DNA of 39,892 nucleotides, from assembly GCF_014358075.1 (NCBI RefSeq), contig NZ_JACONT010000039.1:1-39892 (forward strand), in the 5' to 3' direction. This stretch comes from Sphingomonas albertensis. GTDB taxonomy: Bacteria > Pseudomonadota > Alphaproteobacteria > Sphingomonadales > Sphingomonadaceae. A program made the translations under genes and the position numbers. Under the pieces are notes generated by a model. That model worked only from the letters and a program-made list of their open reading frames with translations, was not told the DNA's origin and did no database searches. Positions 19,599-29,668 of this stretch are shown in pieces (within the stretch, counting starts at the first letter, position 1; each line of letters begins with the position of its first letter).

Positions 19599-22500
19599 TC
19601 ATGCCTTGCCAAAGCCGCCCCCGCCGGGCGTCTCGATCACGAACACGTCGCCTGCGTGCACGTCGACCTTCGCGGTGGAGCCGAGCCGTTCGACGCTGCC
19701 ATTGGCGCGCTCGACGGTGGCCGAGCCCAACCCGCCGCCTTCGCCGCCCGCCATGCCAAACGGCGCGACGCGGCGGCGGTTGGCGAGGATGCAGGCGGTC
19801 ATCTCTTCGAGGAAGCGCACGCGCCGTGTTGCCCCGTCGCCGCCGTGGTGAGCGCCCGCCCCGCCCGAGCCACGGCGGATCGAGAACTCCTCCAACAATA
19901 CGGGGAAGCGCGTCTCGAAGATTTCCGGATCGGTGAGACGGCTATTGGTCATGTGCGTCTGGATCACCGACGCGCCGTCGAAACCGGGGCCAGCGCCCGC
20001 ACCGCCGGCGATCGTCTCGTAATATTGGTGCACGGCGTTGCCGAAGGTGAAGTTGTTCATCGTCCCCTGGCTCGCGGCCATCGCGCCGAGCGCGCCGAAC
20101 AGCGCGTCGGTGACGACCTGGCTTGTCTCGACATTGCCCGCGACGACCGCGGCCGGGTAGCGCGGGTTGAGCATCGAGCCTTCGGGCACGCGGATCGTTA
20201 CGCCGCGCAGGCAGCCGTCATTGAGCGGGACGGCCTCGTCGATCAGCGCGCGGACGACGTAGAGCACCGCCGCGCGGACGATCGAAACGGGGGCGTTGAA
20301 GTTGGTCGGGCGCTGATCGCTAGTGCCTGCGAAGTCGACGACCATCGTCGCGGCTGCGCGGTCGACGCGGACCGCCACGCGGACGACAGCGCCGTCGTCC
20401 ATCTCGTAGGCGAACGCGCCGTCTTCGAGCGTCGAGATCAAGCGGCGGACGGCGGCGTCGGCGTTGGCCTGAACGTGCTCCATGTAGGCCGCAACGACGT
20501 CCGTGCCGTATTCGTCGGCCAGTCGTGCGAGCCCTGTCGCTCCGCGCGTACAGGCGGCCAACTGCGCGGCGAGATCGGCGATGTTCTGGTCGATGTTGCG
20601 CGCGGGATAGCGGCCGCTCGCGAACACTTCGCGCAGTTCGGCTTCGAGAAAATGCCCTTCGTCGACCACTAGCACGTCGTCGAGCAGCACGCCCTCTTCC
20701 TCTACCGAGCGGCTTTCGGGCGGCATCGATCCTGGGGTGATCCCGCCGACGTCCGCGTGATGGCCGCGGGCGGCTACGAAGAACGCGGGCGCATCGTCTT
20801 CATCCGCGAAAACCGGCACGATGACGGTGATGTCGGGGAGATGCGTGCCGCCACGATACGGCGCGTTGAGCGCGTAGGCGTCGCCGCGGCGGATACCGCG
20901 GCCGTCTGCGCGGCCGCCTCGTGCGTCGATGATCGTGCGGATGCTCTCGCCCATCGAGCCGAGGTGGACCGGGATGTGCGGGGCGTTGGCGACGAGGTTG
21001 CCGTGCGCGTCGAACAGCGCGCAACTGAAGTCGAGCCGTTCGCGGATGTTGACCGAGGCAGCGGAGCGCTGGAGTGCGGCGCCCATCTCCTCGGCAATGC
21101 TCATGAACAGACCGGCGAAGATCGCCAGCCGGACGGGATCGGACTCGGTGCCGATGCTGGCGCCGACACGGGGTGCGATGCGGTCGAGGATCAGGTTGCC
21201 GATCGGATCGACGCGCGCGCGCCAGCCGGGCTCGACGATGGTGGTCGAGACGCTGTCGAGGATCAGCGCGGGGCCGTCGATGGCGTGGCCCGCGGGCAGA
21301 CCTTCGCGCGCCAGGACGGGCGTGTCGTGCCATGCGCCCGCCATGTAAACCGGGGCGACGGACAGCGGCGAGGCTGGCTCGTCGGGGAAGGCGACAAGAG
21401 CGGCATCGATCGGCGGACTTTCGGCGATCGCCTCGGCTACGATCCGGTCGGCGATCAGCGGTGCTTCGCTGGCGAACCCGAACTGGGCGATGTGCGCGGT
21501 GTCGAACGCGGCGATCATCGCTGGCGGTTCGTCGAGATCGAGTTCGATCGTGTGGTCGGTCTGGCCTCGACGCAGATGCACGCGGCGTTCGATCCACACG
21601 TCGTCGACCGTGACACCCTGCGCCACCAGGGCGTCGCGCGCTGCTTCCGCCAGACCGTCCAGCGCCTGCGTGATCGCGGCATAGTCCGCGAACGCAGCAC
21701 CCGAGGTCGCCTCGCGGAGCACGCGACGATCGGCGAGCCCCATGCCGTACGCCGACAGCACGCCGGCGAGCGGGTGGATCATCACCCGGTCCATCGCCAG
21801 CGCGTCGGCGACGAGGCACGCATGCTGCCCCCCGGCCCCACCGAAACAGGCGAGGGTGTAGCGCGTCACGTCATGCCCGCGCGCGACGGAGATCGTCCGG
21901 ATCGCATTCGCCATGTTGGCCACCGCGACCGCGACGAACCCTTCGGCGGCGACCTGCAGATCGAGCGGCAATTCCGCGAACCGCGCCGCCACCGCCTCCG
22001 CATCGAGCGGTTGGTTGCCGGCTAGTCCGAACAGCGCGGGGAAGAATTCGGGGCGAACCTTGCCGAGCATCACGTTGCAGTCGGTCACGGTCAGCGGCCC
22101 GCCGCGGCGGTAACACGCCGGCCCCGGCACCGCGCCCGCGCTCTCGGGGCCGACGATCAGCCGCTCGCCGTCGAACCGACAGATCGAGCCGCCGCCTGCC
22201 GCCACCGTGTGGATCCGCAGCATCGGCGCGCGGATGCGGGCGCCGGCGATCAGCGTCTCGGTGTCACGCTCGTACGTCCCGGCGTAGTGCGACACGTCGG
22301 TCGAGGTGCCGCCCATGTCGAAGCCGATGATCTGTTCGAACCCGGCCTCGCGCGCGGTCGCGGCCATGCCGACGATGCCGCCCGCGGGGCCCGACAGGAT
22401 CGCGTCCTTGCCGCGAAAGCCTGCGCCGTCGATCAGCCCGCCCGACGACTGCATGAACAGCGCCCCCTGCCCCAGCGCGTCGCTCAGGCCCGCGACATAG

Positions 22501-23138
22501 CGATCGACGACCGGCGACAGATACGCATCGACGACGGTCGTATCGCCGCGCCCGATCAGCTTGATCAGCGGCGCGACGCGGTGGCTGACCGAGATTTGCG
22601 TGTAGCCGATCTCGGCCGCGATTGCCGCCAGCGCCTCCTCGTGCGCGGTGAAGCGATAGCCGTGCATTAGGACGATGGCGACGGCGCGCAAACCGCTATC
22701 GAATGCCGTCTGTAGCCCTGCACGGGCCGCGTCGACGTCGAGCGGCCCAAGCACATCGCCCTCCGCCCCGACCCGCTCGTCGACCTCCACGACATGCGCG
22801 AACAGCGGCGGCGGACGGTTCACGTCGCGCGCGAAAATGTCGGACCGTTCCTGGTGACCGATCAGCAACGCATCGCCGAACCCGCGCGTGATCGCGAGAC
22901 ACGTCGGCTCGCCCTTGCGCTCGAGCAAAGCGTTGGTCGCGACCGTCGTCCCGATCCGCAGTTCGAGCGGGACGTCCGCCCCGTCGGTCAGCCGCCGGAT
23001 CGCCTCGACCGCCGCGTCGCCATAGCGCTCGGGATCTTCCGACAGCAGCTTGGCGGTGACGATCCGTCCGTCCGGTTGCCGCGCGACGACGTCGGTGAAC
23101 GTGCCGCCGCGATCGATCCAGAACTGCCATGTCGTCAT
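19599..23138 (-). CDS. 5-oxoprolinase (ATP-hydrolysing), fused HyuA-HyuB type
   Basis: 1179 residues, the size of full-length 5-oxoprolinases with both halves in one chain. The HyuA-like half has the actin/ASKHA-type phosphate loops [10 protein letters not shown] (9-18), [15 protein letters not shown] and [12 protein letters not shown], then [18 protein letters not shown]. The HyuB-like half (from about 650) has [42 protein letters not shown] and GNVETSQVV. The reaction is 5-oxo-L-proline + ATP + water to L-glutamate; N-methylhydantoinase activity is the main alternative. ATG 23138 is 5 bases after the stop of the Cds1-like gene, so the two are co-transcribed, consistent with glutathione or gamma-glutamyl breakdown. 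Confidence 0.93.
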   Translation of the reverse strand: MTTWQFWIDRGGTFTDVVARQPDGRIVTAKLLSEDPERYGDAAVEAIRRLTDGADVPLELRIGTTVATNALLERKGEPTCLAITRGFGDALLIGHQERSDIFARDVNRPPPLFAHVVEVDERVGAEGDVLGPLDVDAARAGLQTAFDSGLRAVAIVLMHGYRFTAHEEALAAIAAEIGYTQISVSHRVAPLIKLIGRGDTTVVDAYLSPVVDRYVAGLSDALGQGALFMQSSGGLIDGAGFRGKDAILSGPAGGIVGMAATAREAGFEQIIGFDMGGTSTDVSHYAGTYERDTETLIAGARIRAPMLRIHTVAAGGGSICRFDGERLIVGPESAGAVPGPACYRRGGPLTVTDCNVMLGKVRPEFFPALFGLAGNQPLDAEAVAARFAELPLDLQVAAEGFVAVAVANMANAIRTISVARGHDVTRYTLACFGGAGGQHACLVADALAMDRVMIHPLAGVLSAYGMGLADRRVLREATSGAAFADYAAITQALDGLAEAARDALVAQGVTVDDVWIERRVHLRRGQTDHTIELDLDEPPAMIAAFDTAHIAQFGFASEAPLIADRIVAEAIAESPPIDAALVAFPDEPASPLSVAPVYMAGAWHDTPVLAREGLPAGHAIDGPALILDSVSTTIVEPGWRARVDPIGNLILDRIAPRVGASIGTESDPVRLAIFAGLFMSIAEEMGAALQRSAASVNIRERLDFSCALFDAHGNLVANAPHIPVHLGSMGESIRTIIDARGGRADGRGIRRGDAYALNAPYRGGTHLPDITVIVPVFADEDDAPAFFVAARGHHADVGGITPGSMPPESRSVEEEGVLLDDVLVVDEGHFLEAELREVFASGRYPARNIDQNIADLAAQLAACTRGATGLARLADEYGTDVVAAYMEHVQANADAAVRRLISTLEDGAFAYEMDDGAVVRVAVRVDRAAATMVVDFAGTSDQRPTNFNAPVSIVRAAVLYVVRALIDEAVPLNDGCLRGVTIRVPEGSMLNPRYPAAVVAGNVETSQVVTDALFGALGAMAASQGTMNNFTFGNAVHQYYETIAGGAGAGPGFDGASVIQTHMTNSRLTDPEIFETRFPVLLEEFSIRRGSGGAGAHHGGDGATRRVRFLEEMTACILANRRRVAPFGMAGGEGGGLGSATVERANGSVERLGSTAKVDVHAGDVFVIETPGGGGFGKA

Positions 23139-23143
23139 CGGTT

Positions 23144-24205
23144 CTAGCCCAGAAATTGCGTCATCCGCGCCGCGGGATCAGTCCACGCCACCTGGCGCTC
23201 GTCGAGCCACGCATCGTCGTAATAGGTGCAGCCATAGCGCTCGCCGCCATCGCACAACAGCGTGACGATGCTCCCCGTCTCGCCCGCCGCCGCCATCTCC
23301 TCGACGAGTCCGGCGCAGGCCCAGAGGTTGGTCCCGGTCGATCCCCCGACACGCCGCCCGAGCCGATCGGACAGCGCCCGCATCGCGCCGATACTGTCGG
23401 CGTCCTCGACCGCGATCATCCGGTCGATCACGCTCGGCACGAAGCTCGGCTCGACGCGGGGCCGCCCGATCCCCTCGATCCGCGACGCGCACCCTTCCGG
23501 CAACGCGGTGACCGAACGGTCCGCGAAATGGCGGTGGAAGACCGAATGCACCGGGTCGGCGACGCACAATTTGGTGTCGTGACGGCAGTATCGGATGAAG
23601 CGCCCGATCGTCGCCGACGTGCCGCCGGTCCCCGCCCCGCAGACGATCCAGGACGGGCACGGATGCTCCTCCTCGGCCATCTGCGCGAAGATGCTCTCGG
23701 CGATGTTGTTGTTGCCGCGCCAGTCGGTCGCGCGCTCGGCATAGGTGAACTGGTCGAGATAATGCCCGCCGGTTTCCGCCGCCAAGCAGTGCGAGACCGC
23801 ATAGACGGTGCGCGGGTCGTCGACCATGTGGATCTCGCCGCCGTGGAAGCGGATCGCGTCGAGCTTGGGGCTGGCGGTCGTCGCGGGCACCACTGCGATG
23901 AACCGCAGCCCCAGCATCTTCGCGAAATACGCCTCCGACACCGCGGTCGAGCCGGACGAGGATTCGATCACCGTCGTCTCGGGCCCGATCCATTCGTTGC
24001 ACAGCGCGTACAGGAACAGCGAGCGCGCAAGCCGATGCTTGAGGCTGCCGGTCGGGTGCGAACTCTCGTCCTTCAGATACAGCACGATGCCGGGATAGCG
24101 CGGCAGGTCGACGCGGATCAGATGGGTGTCGGCGGACCGGTTATAATCCGCCTCGATCCGCCGCACCGCCTCCGACAACCAGCGTCGGTCGACCCGCTTG
24201 GTCAC
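23144..24205 (-). CDS. cds1: PLP-dependent L-cysteine desulfhydrase (Cds1-like)
   Basis: 353 residues from GTG 24205, whose GTGA overlaps the stop of the peptidase gene. It is a fold-type II PLP enzyme of the cysteine synthase superfamily: Lys56 in [14 protein letters not shown] should bind [22 protein letters not shown] is the substrate loop and [17 protein letters not shown] the phosphate-binding loop. The opening [19 protein letters not shown] and [32 protein letters not shown] closely recalls mycobacterial Cds1, which splits L-cysteine to pyruvate, sulfide and ammonia. Cysteine synthesis is the alternative, but the operon (serine deaminase, peptidase, 5-oxoprolinase) is degradative. Confidence 0.88.
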   Translation of the reverse strand: MTKRVDRRWLSEAVRRIEADYNRSADTHLIRVDLPRYPGIVLYLKDESSHPTGSLKHRLARSLFLYALCNEWIGPETTVIESSSGSTAVSEAYFAKMLGLRFIAVVPATTASPKLDAIRFHGGEIHMVDDPRTVYAVSHCLAAETGGHYLDQFTYAERATDWRGNNNIAESIFAQMAEEEHPCPSWIVCGAGTGGTSATIGRFIRYCRHDTKLCVADPVHSVFHRHFADRSVTALPEGCASRIEGIGRPRVEPSFVPSVIDRMIAVEDADSIGAMRALSDRLGRRVGGSTGTNLWACAGLVEEMAAAGETGSIVTLLCDGGERYGCTYYDDAWLDERQVAWTDPAARMTQFLG

Positions 24206-26238
24206 CCTTGCAGCCCGTGCCGGACCAGCATCGCAGTCGGCTCGGGATCACGCCCGCGGAACGCGCGGAAGCTCTCCGCCGCAGGCCGCGTCGCACCGCG
24301 CGCGAGAACTTCCTCGCGGAACCGGTCGCCGGTCTTGCGATCGACGAGGCCGGCCTCGGCGAACGCCTCGAAGCCATCGGCGGCGAGCAACTCGGCATAG
24401 AGATAGCTGTAATAGCCCGACGCGTACCCGCCTGCGAAAATGTGGCTGAACGCGTGTGCGAAGCGGTGCCATGCGGGCGGGCGGATCACCGCCACCTCGT
24501 CGCGCACCGCCTCGATCACCTCGATCGGATCGCTGCCCATCGTGCCCAGATGGAGCAGCAGGTCGAACAGCGCGAACTCGACCTGGCGCAGGATGAACAT
24601 CCCCGCCTGGAAATGCCGCGCCTTCACCATCCGCTCGAACAGGTCGGCGGGCAGCGTCTCACCGGTCTTGTAGTGGCCCGACATGCCGGTCAGCACGGCC
24701 TTGTCCCAGGCGAAATCCTCCATCAGCTGGCTCGGCAGCTCGATCGCGTCCCACTCGAAGCCGTTGGTCCCGGCAATGCTCGGCCGGTTCACCTTGGTGA
24801 AGAGCAGGTGGATGCAATGCCCGGTCTCGTGCAGCAGCGTGGTCACGTCGTTGTGGCTCAGCAGCGACGGCGTCTCGCCGCCATCCGGCGCGAAATTGCA
24901 CACGAGATACGCGACCGGCACCGTCACGGTGTTGCCGTCGTGCAGCCGCGGCCGCGCCTGCGCCATCCACGCGCCGCCACGCTTGCCAGTGCGTGCGTGG
25001 AGGTCGAGATACAGCCCGGCGAACACCGTGCCGCTCTCGTCCACCACATCGAAGAAGCGTGCGTCGTCGTGATACAGCGAGACGTCGTCACGCTCGACCA
25101 GCTTGATCCCGAACAGCCGCTGCATCAGCGTCTGCCAGCCCTCCATCACGCGCTCGACCGGGAAATACGCTTTCACCACCTGTGCATCGACCGCATAGCG
25201 ATCCTGCCGCAACCGGTTCGACACGAAACCCGCATCCCAGGGCTCGAAATCGGCGATCCCGAGCTGCTCGGCAGCAAACGTCTTCAGCTCGGCAAGGTCG
25301 CGCTCCGCCGCCGGCTTCGCCCGCCGCGCCAGATCGCGCAGGAACGCGATCACCTCCGCCCCATTTGGGGCCATTTTCGTCTCGAGCGACCACGCGACCG
25401 GATCGGTGAAGCCGAGCAGCTTGGCACCTTCGTGCCGCAGTTCGAGGATACGCGCGATCCGCGCACTGTTGTCGAACTCGCCCGCGTTCGGCCCCTGGTC
25501 CGACGCGCGTGTCGCGAACGCCCGGTACATGCGCGCACGCAACTCCCGGTTCTCGGCGAAGGTCAACACCGCATTGACGCTCGGCTGTTGCAAAGTGCCG
25601 AGCCAACCTTCCAGCCCCTTAGCCTTGGCGGCATCCGCGAACATCGCCTTGTCCGCATCGGAAATGCCTGCGAGATCGGCCTCGTCCGTCACCAGCTCCG
25701 ACCAAGCGTCGGTCGCATCCAGCACCGCGCTACCGAACTCGTTCGACAACCCCGACAGCTCGACCGAAATCTCGCTGAACCGGTCGCGCGCCTCGGGCTC
25801 CAGCGCCACGCCCGACAATTTAAAGTCGCGGATCGTCTGCTCGACCGCGACCCGGTCCTCATCCGACAGCGAGGCGAACTCGGGCGACACGCTCAGCGCC
25901 ACGAACACCTCGTACAGATCGCGGTTCTGCCCGACCTTCATGTCGTTCTCGACGAGCCGCTTCTGCCCCTCCGAGTACGCCGCGCGCAGCTCCGGCGTGT
26001 CCGCCACCCCGTGCAGATGCGACACCGCCGACCAGATCGCGCCAATCTCGGTATTCGCCCGCTCGTACGGCAGCCAAGCGCCCGCGAAATCGGTCGGCCG
26101 GGCGGTCGTCAGCGCCTCGACCATCGCCTCATGCCGCGCGATCGCCTCGTCCAGCGCAGGCGCGATCTGGTCGGGCGACAGCTCCGCAAAACGGGGCAGC
26201 GACAGCGTATCGAGAAGCGGGTTCGTCGGGGCAGTCAT
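24202..26238 (-). CDS. M3-family metallopeptidase (oligopeptidase A / Dcp type)
   Basis: 678 residues, the family length, without a signal peptide, so cytoplasmic. The zinc motif HETGH has His470, Glu471 and His474 in [13 protein letters not shown], and the downstream Glu ligand is likely in the [18 protein letters not shown] stretch. Also typical is the segment [30 protein letters not shown] near the C-terminus. It cleaves short peptides inside the cell. The start ATG 26238 is 10 bases after the sdaA stop and its own stop overlaps the next gene by GTGA. Substrates are probably peptides whose amino acids feed the neighbouring enzymes. Confidence 0.93.
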   Translation of the reverse strand: MTAPTNPLLDTLSLPRFAELSPDQIAPALDEAIARHEAMVEALTTARPTDFAGAWLPYERANTEIGAIWSAVSHLHGVADTPELRAAYSEGQKRLVENDMKVGQNRDLYEVFVALSVSPEFASLSDEDRVAVEQTIRDFKLSGVALEPEARDRFSEISVELSGLSNEFGSAVLDATDAWSELVTDEADLAGISDADKAMFADAAKAKGLEGWLGTLQQPSVNAVLTFAENRELRARMYRAFATRASDQGPNAGEFDNSARIARILELRHEGAKLLGFTDPVAWSLETKMAPNGAEVIAFLRDLARRAKPAAERDLAELKTFAAEQLGIADFEPWDAGFVSNRLRQDRYAVDAQVVKAYFPVERVMEGWQTLMQRLFGIKLVERDDVSLYHDDARFFDVVDESGTVFAGLYLDLHARTGKRGGAWMAQARPRLHDGNTVTVPVAYLVCNFAPDGGETPSLLSHNDVTTLLHETGHCIHLLFTKVNRPSIAGTNGFEWDAIELPSQLMEDFAWDKAVLTGMSGHYKTGETLPADLFERMVKARHFQAGMFILRQVEFALFDLLLHLGTMGSDPIEVIEAVRDEVAVIRPPAWHRFAHAFSHIFAGGYASGYYSYLYAELLAADGFEAFAEAGLVDRKTGDRFREEVLARGATRPAAESFRAFRGRDPEPTAMLVRHGLQG

Positions 26239-26248
26239 GGGAAATCCT

Positions 26249-27655
26249 TCAGCATTCGACGACGTTGACGGCTAGGCCACCAAGCGACGTCTCCTTATAT
26301 TGCGAGCGCATGTCCTCACCGGTCTGGCGCATCGTCTCGATCACCGCATCGAGGCTGACGATATGGCGACCGTCCCCCCGCAGCGCCAGATACGCGGCGT
26401 TGATCGCCTTGATCGCGCCCATCGTGTTCCGCTCGATGCACGGGATCTGGACCAGCCCGCCGATCGGATCGCAGGTCAGGCCGAGATTATGCTCCATCCC
26501 AATCTCGGCTGCGTTCTCGATCTGCGCGTTGGTCCCGCCGAGCGCCGCGACCAGCGCCCCCGCCGCCATCGAGCACGCGACGCCGACCTCGCCTTGGCAC
26601 CCCATCTCCGCCGCCGAAATCGACGCCCGCTTCTTGTAGAGAAACCCGATCGCCGCTGCGGTCAGCAGGAAGTCGTGCGCGCCCTTCGCCGTCGGGTCCT
26701 TGGTGAACGTCTCGTAGAACCGCAGCACCGCCGGCAGCACGCCCGCGGCGCCATTGGTCGGCGCGGTCACGACGCGGCCACCCGCGGCATTCTCCTCGTT
26801 TACCGCGAGCGCATACAGGCTCACCCACTCGAACACCGCGGAGGGATCCGCTGCGGTATCGCGTGCCTGCAACCCCTCGAACAACGCCTTCGCCCGACGG
26901 GGTACCTTCAGCCCGCCCGGCAGGATGCCGCCCTGCCGGCACCCGCGGTCGATCGAGGCGAACATTGCACCCCGGACCGCATCGAGAAACGCATCGGTCT
27001 CGCTGTCCGGCCGCCACGCGATCTCGTTCTCGCGGACGATTTCGGCAATCGTCATCCCCGTAGCATCACCGGTCGCGAGCAGTTCCGCCCCGGACGAGAA
27101 CGGCCGTGGCAAGATAATGTTCGCCTTGACCGGCCCCGACCCCGCCTCGACGATCGCGCCGCCGCCGATCGAGAAATAGGTGCGCTCCACGCTCCGCCCA
27201 TCGGAGAACGTCGCTGTAAACGTCACCGCGTTGGGATGTCCCGGCAGGAAGGTCTGCGCATGGAACAGCAGATGCTGGCTCTCCTCGAACCCGATCTCCA
27301 CCCGCTCGCCGAGCATCAGCCGCCCGCTGGACCGGATCGCCGCGAGCCGCACTGGGATCAGGTCCGGATCGATCGTCTCAGGCTGCGCGCCACTCAGCCC
27401 CAGCATCACCGCGCTGTCGGTCGCATGTCCTCGCCCGGTCAGCGCCAGCGAGCCATACAGATCGACGCGCACCGCCACCGGCTTCTCGTCCGCGACCAGA
27501 TCCGCGAACAACCACGCCGCGCGCATCGGCCCGACGGTATGCGAACTCGACGGCCCGATCCCGATCGTGAACAGGTCGAGAATGCTGATCGCCTGGTGGC
27601 AATCGGGGCGAGCGCGAGTCTGCTCGTCCGGGCGATCGAAGGTCAGGGGTGTCAT
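26249..27655 (-). CDS. sdaA: L-serine ammonia-lyase, iron-sulfur dependent, single chain
   Basis: 468 residues. The beta domain comes first (SILDLFTIGIGPSSSHTVGPMRAA), then the alpha domain with VVTAPTNGAAGVLPAVL. Cys353 (AEMGCQGEVG), Cys395 (LTCDPIGG) and Cys406 (QIPCIERN) are the expected 4Fe-4S ligands. The last residue is Cys468; in the Legionella enzyme the terminal cysteine reaches into the active site and is the fourth ligand, so this looks like that type. It converts L-serine to pyruvate and ammonia. It heads the run of degradative genes sdaA-M3 peptidase-cds1-oxoprolinase. A Ser/Arg-rich N-terminal extension (1-20) may mean that translation starts a little later. Confidence 0.94.
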   Translation of the reverse strand: MTPLTFDRPDEQTRARPDCHQAISILDLFTIGIGPSSSHTVGPMRAAWLFADLVADEKPVAVRVDLYGSLALTGRGHATDSAVMLGLSGAQPETIDPDLIPVRLAAIRSSGRLMLGERVEIGFEESQHLLFHAQTFLPGHPNAVTFTATFSDGRSVERTYFSIGGGAIVEAGSGPVKANIILPRPFSSGAELLATGDATGMTIAEIVRENEIAWRPDSETDAFLDAVRGAMFASIDRGCRQGGILPGGLKVPRRAKALFEGLQARDTAADPSAVFEWVSLYALAVNEENAAGGRVVTAPTNGAAGVLPAVLRFYETFTKDPTAKGAHDFLLTAAAIGFLYKKRASISAAEMGCQGEVGVACSMAAGALVAALGGTNAQIENAAEIGMEHNLGLTCDPIGGLVQIPCIERNTMGAIKAINAAYLALRGDGRHIVSLDAVIETMRQTGEDMRSQYKETSLGGLAVNVVEC

Positions 27656-27661
27656 CGGAAC

Positions 27662-27859
27662 TCAGCGTGCAAAGGACAGGGCGAGCACCAGACGTTTGGT
27701 GACGCGATCGCCGCCGTTCGTCATCGCGGGGTTTGCCGTAGCGTCCATCAACAAGGCATCCTTCAAGCCACCATCTCCGACCAGCGTATCGCCCCGCACT
27801 TTTACCGCCGGCACGACGGGGTCGACGACCGCTCGCTCGACCCCGTCGCCGCCATGCAC
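27662..27859 (-). pseudogene. coding-like remnant upstream of sdaA, unrecognised
   Basis: In this frame the stretch from about 27859 to the stop at 27662 reads like protein (NSVHGGDGVERAVVDPVV, VRGDTLVGDGGLKDALL, NGGDRVTKRLVLALSFAR) with G/C-rich third positions. Upstream the reading loses protein character and offers no good start or ribosome site; the only initiators are GTG 27856 and a far TTG. The end resembles the last strand of an outer-membrane barrel but lacks a terminal aromatic residue. The most economical reading is the 3' end of a gene whose front was lost. It stops 6 bases before sdaA. It could alternatively be a small real gene with a poor start. Confidence 0.35.
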
Positions 27860-27929
27860 GGAATTCGGATCGGCGTCACCGTGTGACGACGCATGCCGGG
27901 AGCAGACAGTCGAATACGTCCACCGCAAA

Positions 27930-28150
27930 GTTCGCTGTCGATGACACCGATACCAGGCTCCAGTGCGATGAACTATTATTCATGATTCCATCCGTTGATC
28001 GCGCAACTGGGACATTGATGTAAAGCAATCAGAATGAATGCATCTCGTCACATTGAGCCTATCAATATCGCATTATCCGAATTATCATTCCGCAAGGCTA
28101 TTTCTGCGGTTGAACTGAATGTCGCACGTCGTTACGGCGTCGGCAGATCA
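27930..28150. promoter_or_regulatory. AT-rich upstream region of the MucR-like gene
   Basis: This stretch is visibly richer in A and T than anything around it, for example GAACTATTATTCATGATTC and TATCAATATCGCATTATCC. No open frame in it looks like protein and no confident -35/-10 pair or EcfG site was found. MucR/Ros proteins bind AT-rich DNA and repress their own genes, so an autoregulatory region is the likely content (inference). Confidence 0.45.
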
Positions 28151-28161
28151 TGGAGTGCAAT

Positions 28162-28668
28162 ATGGCCGAAGATACCACCGACCTGAATGCCGTCGAACTC
28201 GCAACCGAGCTGACGATTGCTTGGCTCGGTAACCCCAATACCCGTAGCTCCGCGGAAGACGTACCCGCGTTTCTCGGCAAGATGCACGAGACCGTGTCTG
28301 CGTTGCTCGGCAGTGCGACCGAAGCCCCGGTTGCCGAGGCACCGACCGAATATACGCCCGCGGTCACCGCGCGCAAATCGCTCGCGTCGAAGGATCACAT
28401 CATCTCGATGATCGACGGCAAGTCGTACAAGACGCTGCGCCGTCATCTGGCGACGCACGGCATGACGCCCGCCGAATATCGCGAACGCTATGGCCTGAAG
28501 CCCGACTATCCGATGGTCGCCGAGAATTATTCCGAAAGCCGTCGTGCGATGGCGAAGAAGATCGGCCTGGGTCGCAAGCCTGGTCCGCGCAAGACCGACA
28601 CGGCGTCCGCGCCCGCTACGGCTGCAACGACGCGCAAGCGCAAGACCGAAACCACCGCCGCAGAGTAA
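28162..28668 (+). CDS. MucR/Ros-family transcriptional regulator lacking the zinc-site cysteine
   Basis: 168 residues. ATG 28162 is preferred over ATG 28150 because GGAG (28152-28155) lies 6 bases ahead of it. The N-terminal helix region starts VELATELTIAWLGNP and includes VPAFLGKMHETVSALL, matching the MucR oligomerisation part. The DNA-binding part is DHIISMIDGKSYKTLRRHLATHGMTPAEYRERYGL followed by PDYPMVAENYSESRRAMAKKIGLGRKPG. In the usual CLEDG/CLECG motif the first cysteine is Ser82 here (SMIDG), while Asp85, His95 and His99 remain. The tail is Lys/Arg/Thr-rich (RKTDTA..., TTRKRKTE). MucR-type proteins regulate exopolysaccharide, motility and cell-cycle genes. A strong terminator follows. 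Confidence 0.92.
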   Translation: MAEDTTDLNAVELATELTIAWLGNPNTRSSAEDVPAFLGKMHETVSALLGSATEAPVAEAPTEYTPAVTARKSLASKDHIISMIDGKSYKTLRRHLATHGMTPAEYRERYGLKPDYPMVAENYSESRRAMAKKIGLGRKPGPRKTDTASAPATAATTRKRKTETTAAE

Positions 28669-28695
28669 ATCTCGGCAGGTCGTCTACGCTAACCA

Positions 28696-28725
28696 GACCG
28701 GCGCCTCGCGGCGTCGGTCTTTTTT
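28696..28725 (+). terminator. rho-independent terminator of the MucR-like gene
   Basis: GACCGGCGCC (28696-28705), loop TCGC, GGCGTCGGTC (28710-28719) form a 10-base-pair stem with one G-T pair, followed directly by six T (28720-28725). It lies 27 bases after the stop codon and 25 bases before the convergent motB stop. Confidence 0.93.
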
Positions 28726-28750
28726 GTGTCCAAGTCGCGGGTGGAATTGC

Positions 28751-29653
28751 TTACCTGCCGAACGAGCCGCGGCGATACAGCAGCGTGATAGCAACGCGAC
28801 GGTTGCGTGGATCGTGCGGGTCCTTGACGATCAGCGGCTCGCGGTCGGCCACCCCTTCGATCCGTTCGAACCGCGCTTCCGGCGTGCCACCCGACAATAG
28901 GCGGCGACGCGTCGCCTCGGCTCGGCCCGATGCCAGCATCCAGTTGTTCATCGCCCGCGGATCGCCATACGGCACGCTGTCGGTATGCCCGCGGATCATG
29001 ATCGGGTTCTGCATGCCCGAAATCGAGCCCGCGATCATGCCGATCAGCTCGCTGGCCTGCGGATCGAGCGCGGTCGTGCCCAGCGCGAACATCGAATAAT
29101 CGGCGTCGTCGACCAGGTCGATCCGCATGCCGTCCTGGGTCCGCACGAACCGCACATGACTGGCAAGCCGCGAGAGCTTGGCCGATCCCTGGATCTGGCT
29201 CAGCACGCGCTTGCGCATCGCCTCGAAATTCTTGCGATCCTCGCTGGCGAGAGCCTCGCGGTTCTTGATCGATCCCTGCTCGCCCGTTCCGGTCGACGGA
29301 CCGCCCTGCCCCGCATCAGGAATCGCGATCTGCGGCATGCTCGTCTGGCCCGCCTTGGGTCCGATCTTGTTCTTGTCCAGAATCGACTCACCACCCAACA
29401 GCGCGCCGCCGCCGATCCCCAGCGAGCGCGTGTCGATCAACGTCGGCGCGAAATAATCGGCGATGCCCTTGCGTTGCTTTTCGGTGGTCGCACCGAGGAT
29501 CCACAACAACAGGAAGAACGCCATCATCGCGGTCACGAAATCGGCATAGGCGACCTTCCAGGCGCCGCCGTGATGGCCGCCATGCCCCTCGATATAGATC
29601 TTCTTTACGATGATTTTCGGTGGCTGGATGTTGCCGTGGGGCGCGCGGGCCAT
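28751..29653 (-). CDS. motB: flagellar motor stator protein MotB
   Basis: 300 residues. One membrane helix follows a basic, His/Gly-rich start: AWKVAYADFVTAMMAFFLLLWIL, with the proton-carrying Asp38. A plug-like segment comes next (TEKQRKGIADYFAP), then the OmpA-like peptidoglycan-binding domain with IMIRGHTDSVPYGDPRAMNNWMLASGRAEATRRRL. It forms the stator with MotA, whose gene ends 15 bases upstream. The Asp38 context (AYADF) is that of proton-driven motors. Confidence 0.96.
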   Translation of the reverse strand: MARAPHGNIQPPKIIVKKIYIEGHGGHHGGAWKVAYADFVTAMMAFFLLLWILGATTEKQRKGIADYFAPTLIDTRSLGIGGGALLGGESILDKNKIGPKAGQTSMPQIAIPDAGQGGPSTGTGEQGSIKNREALASEDRKNFEAMRKRVLSQIQGSAKLSRLASHVRFVRTQDGMRIDLVDDADYSMFALGTTALDPQASELIGMIAGSISGMQNPIMIRGHTDSVPYGDPRAMNNWMLASGRAEATRRRLLSGGTPEARFERIEGVADREPLIVKDPHDPRNRRVAITLLYRRGSFGR

Positions 29654-29668
29654 GCTGTCTGCCGCCCC

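Noticed and set aside
17688..20672. Plus-strand open frame of 994 residues
   Set aside because: Antisense shadow across the GH3 and 5-oxoprolinase genes, both of which have clear family motifs; long shadows are expected at this GC content.
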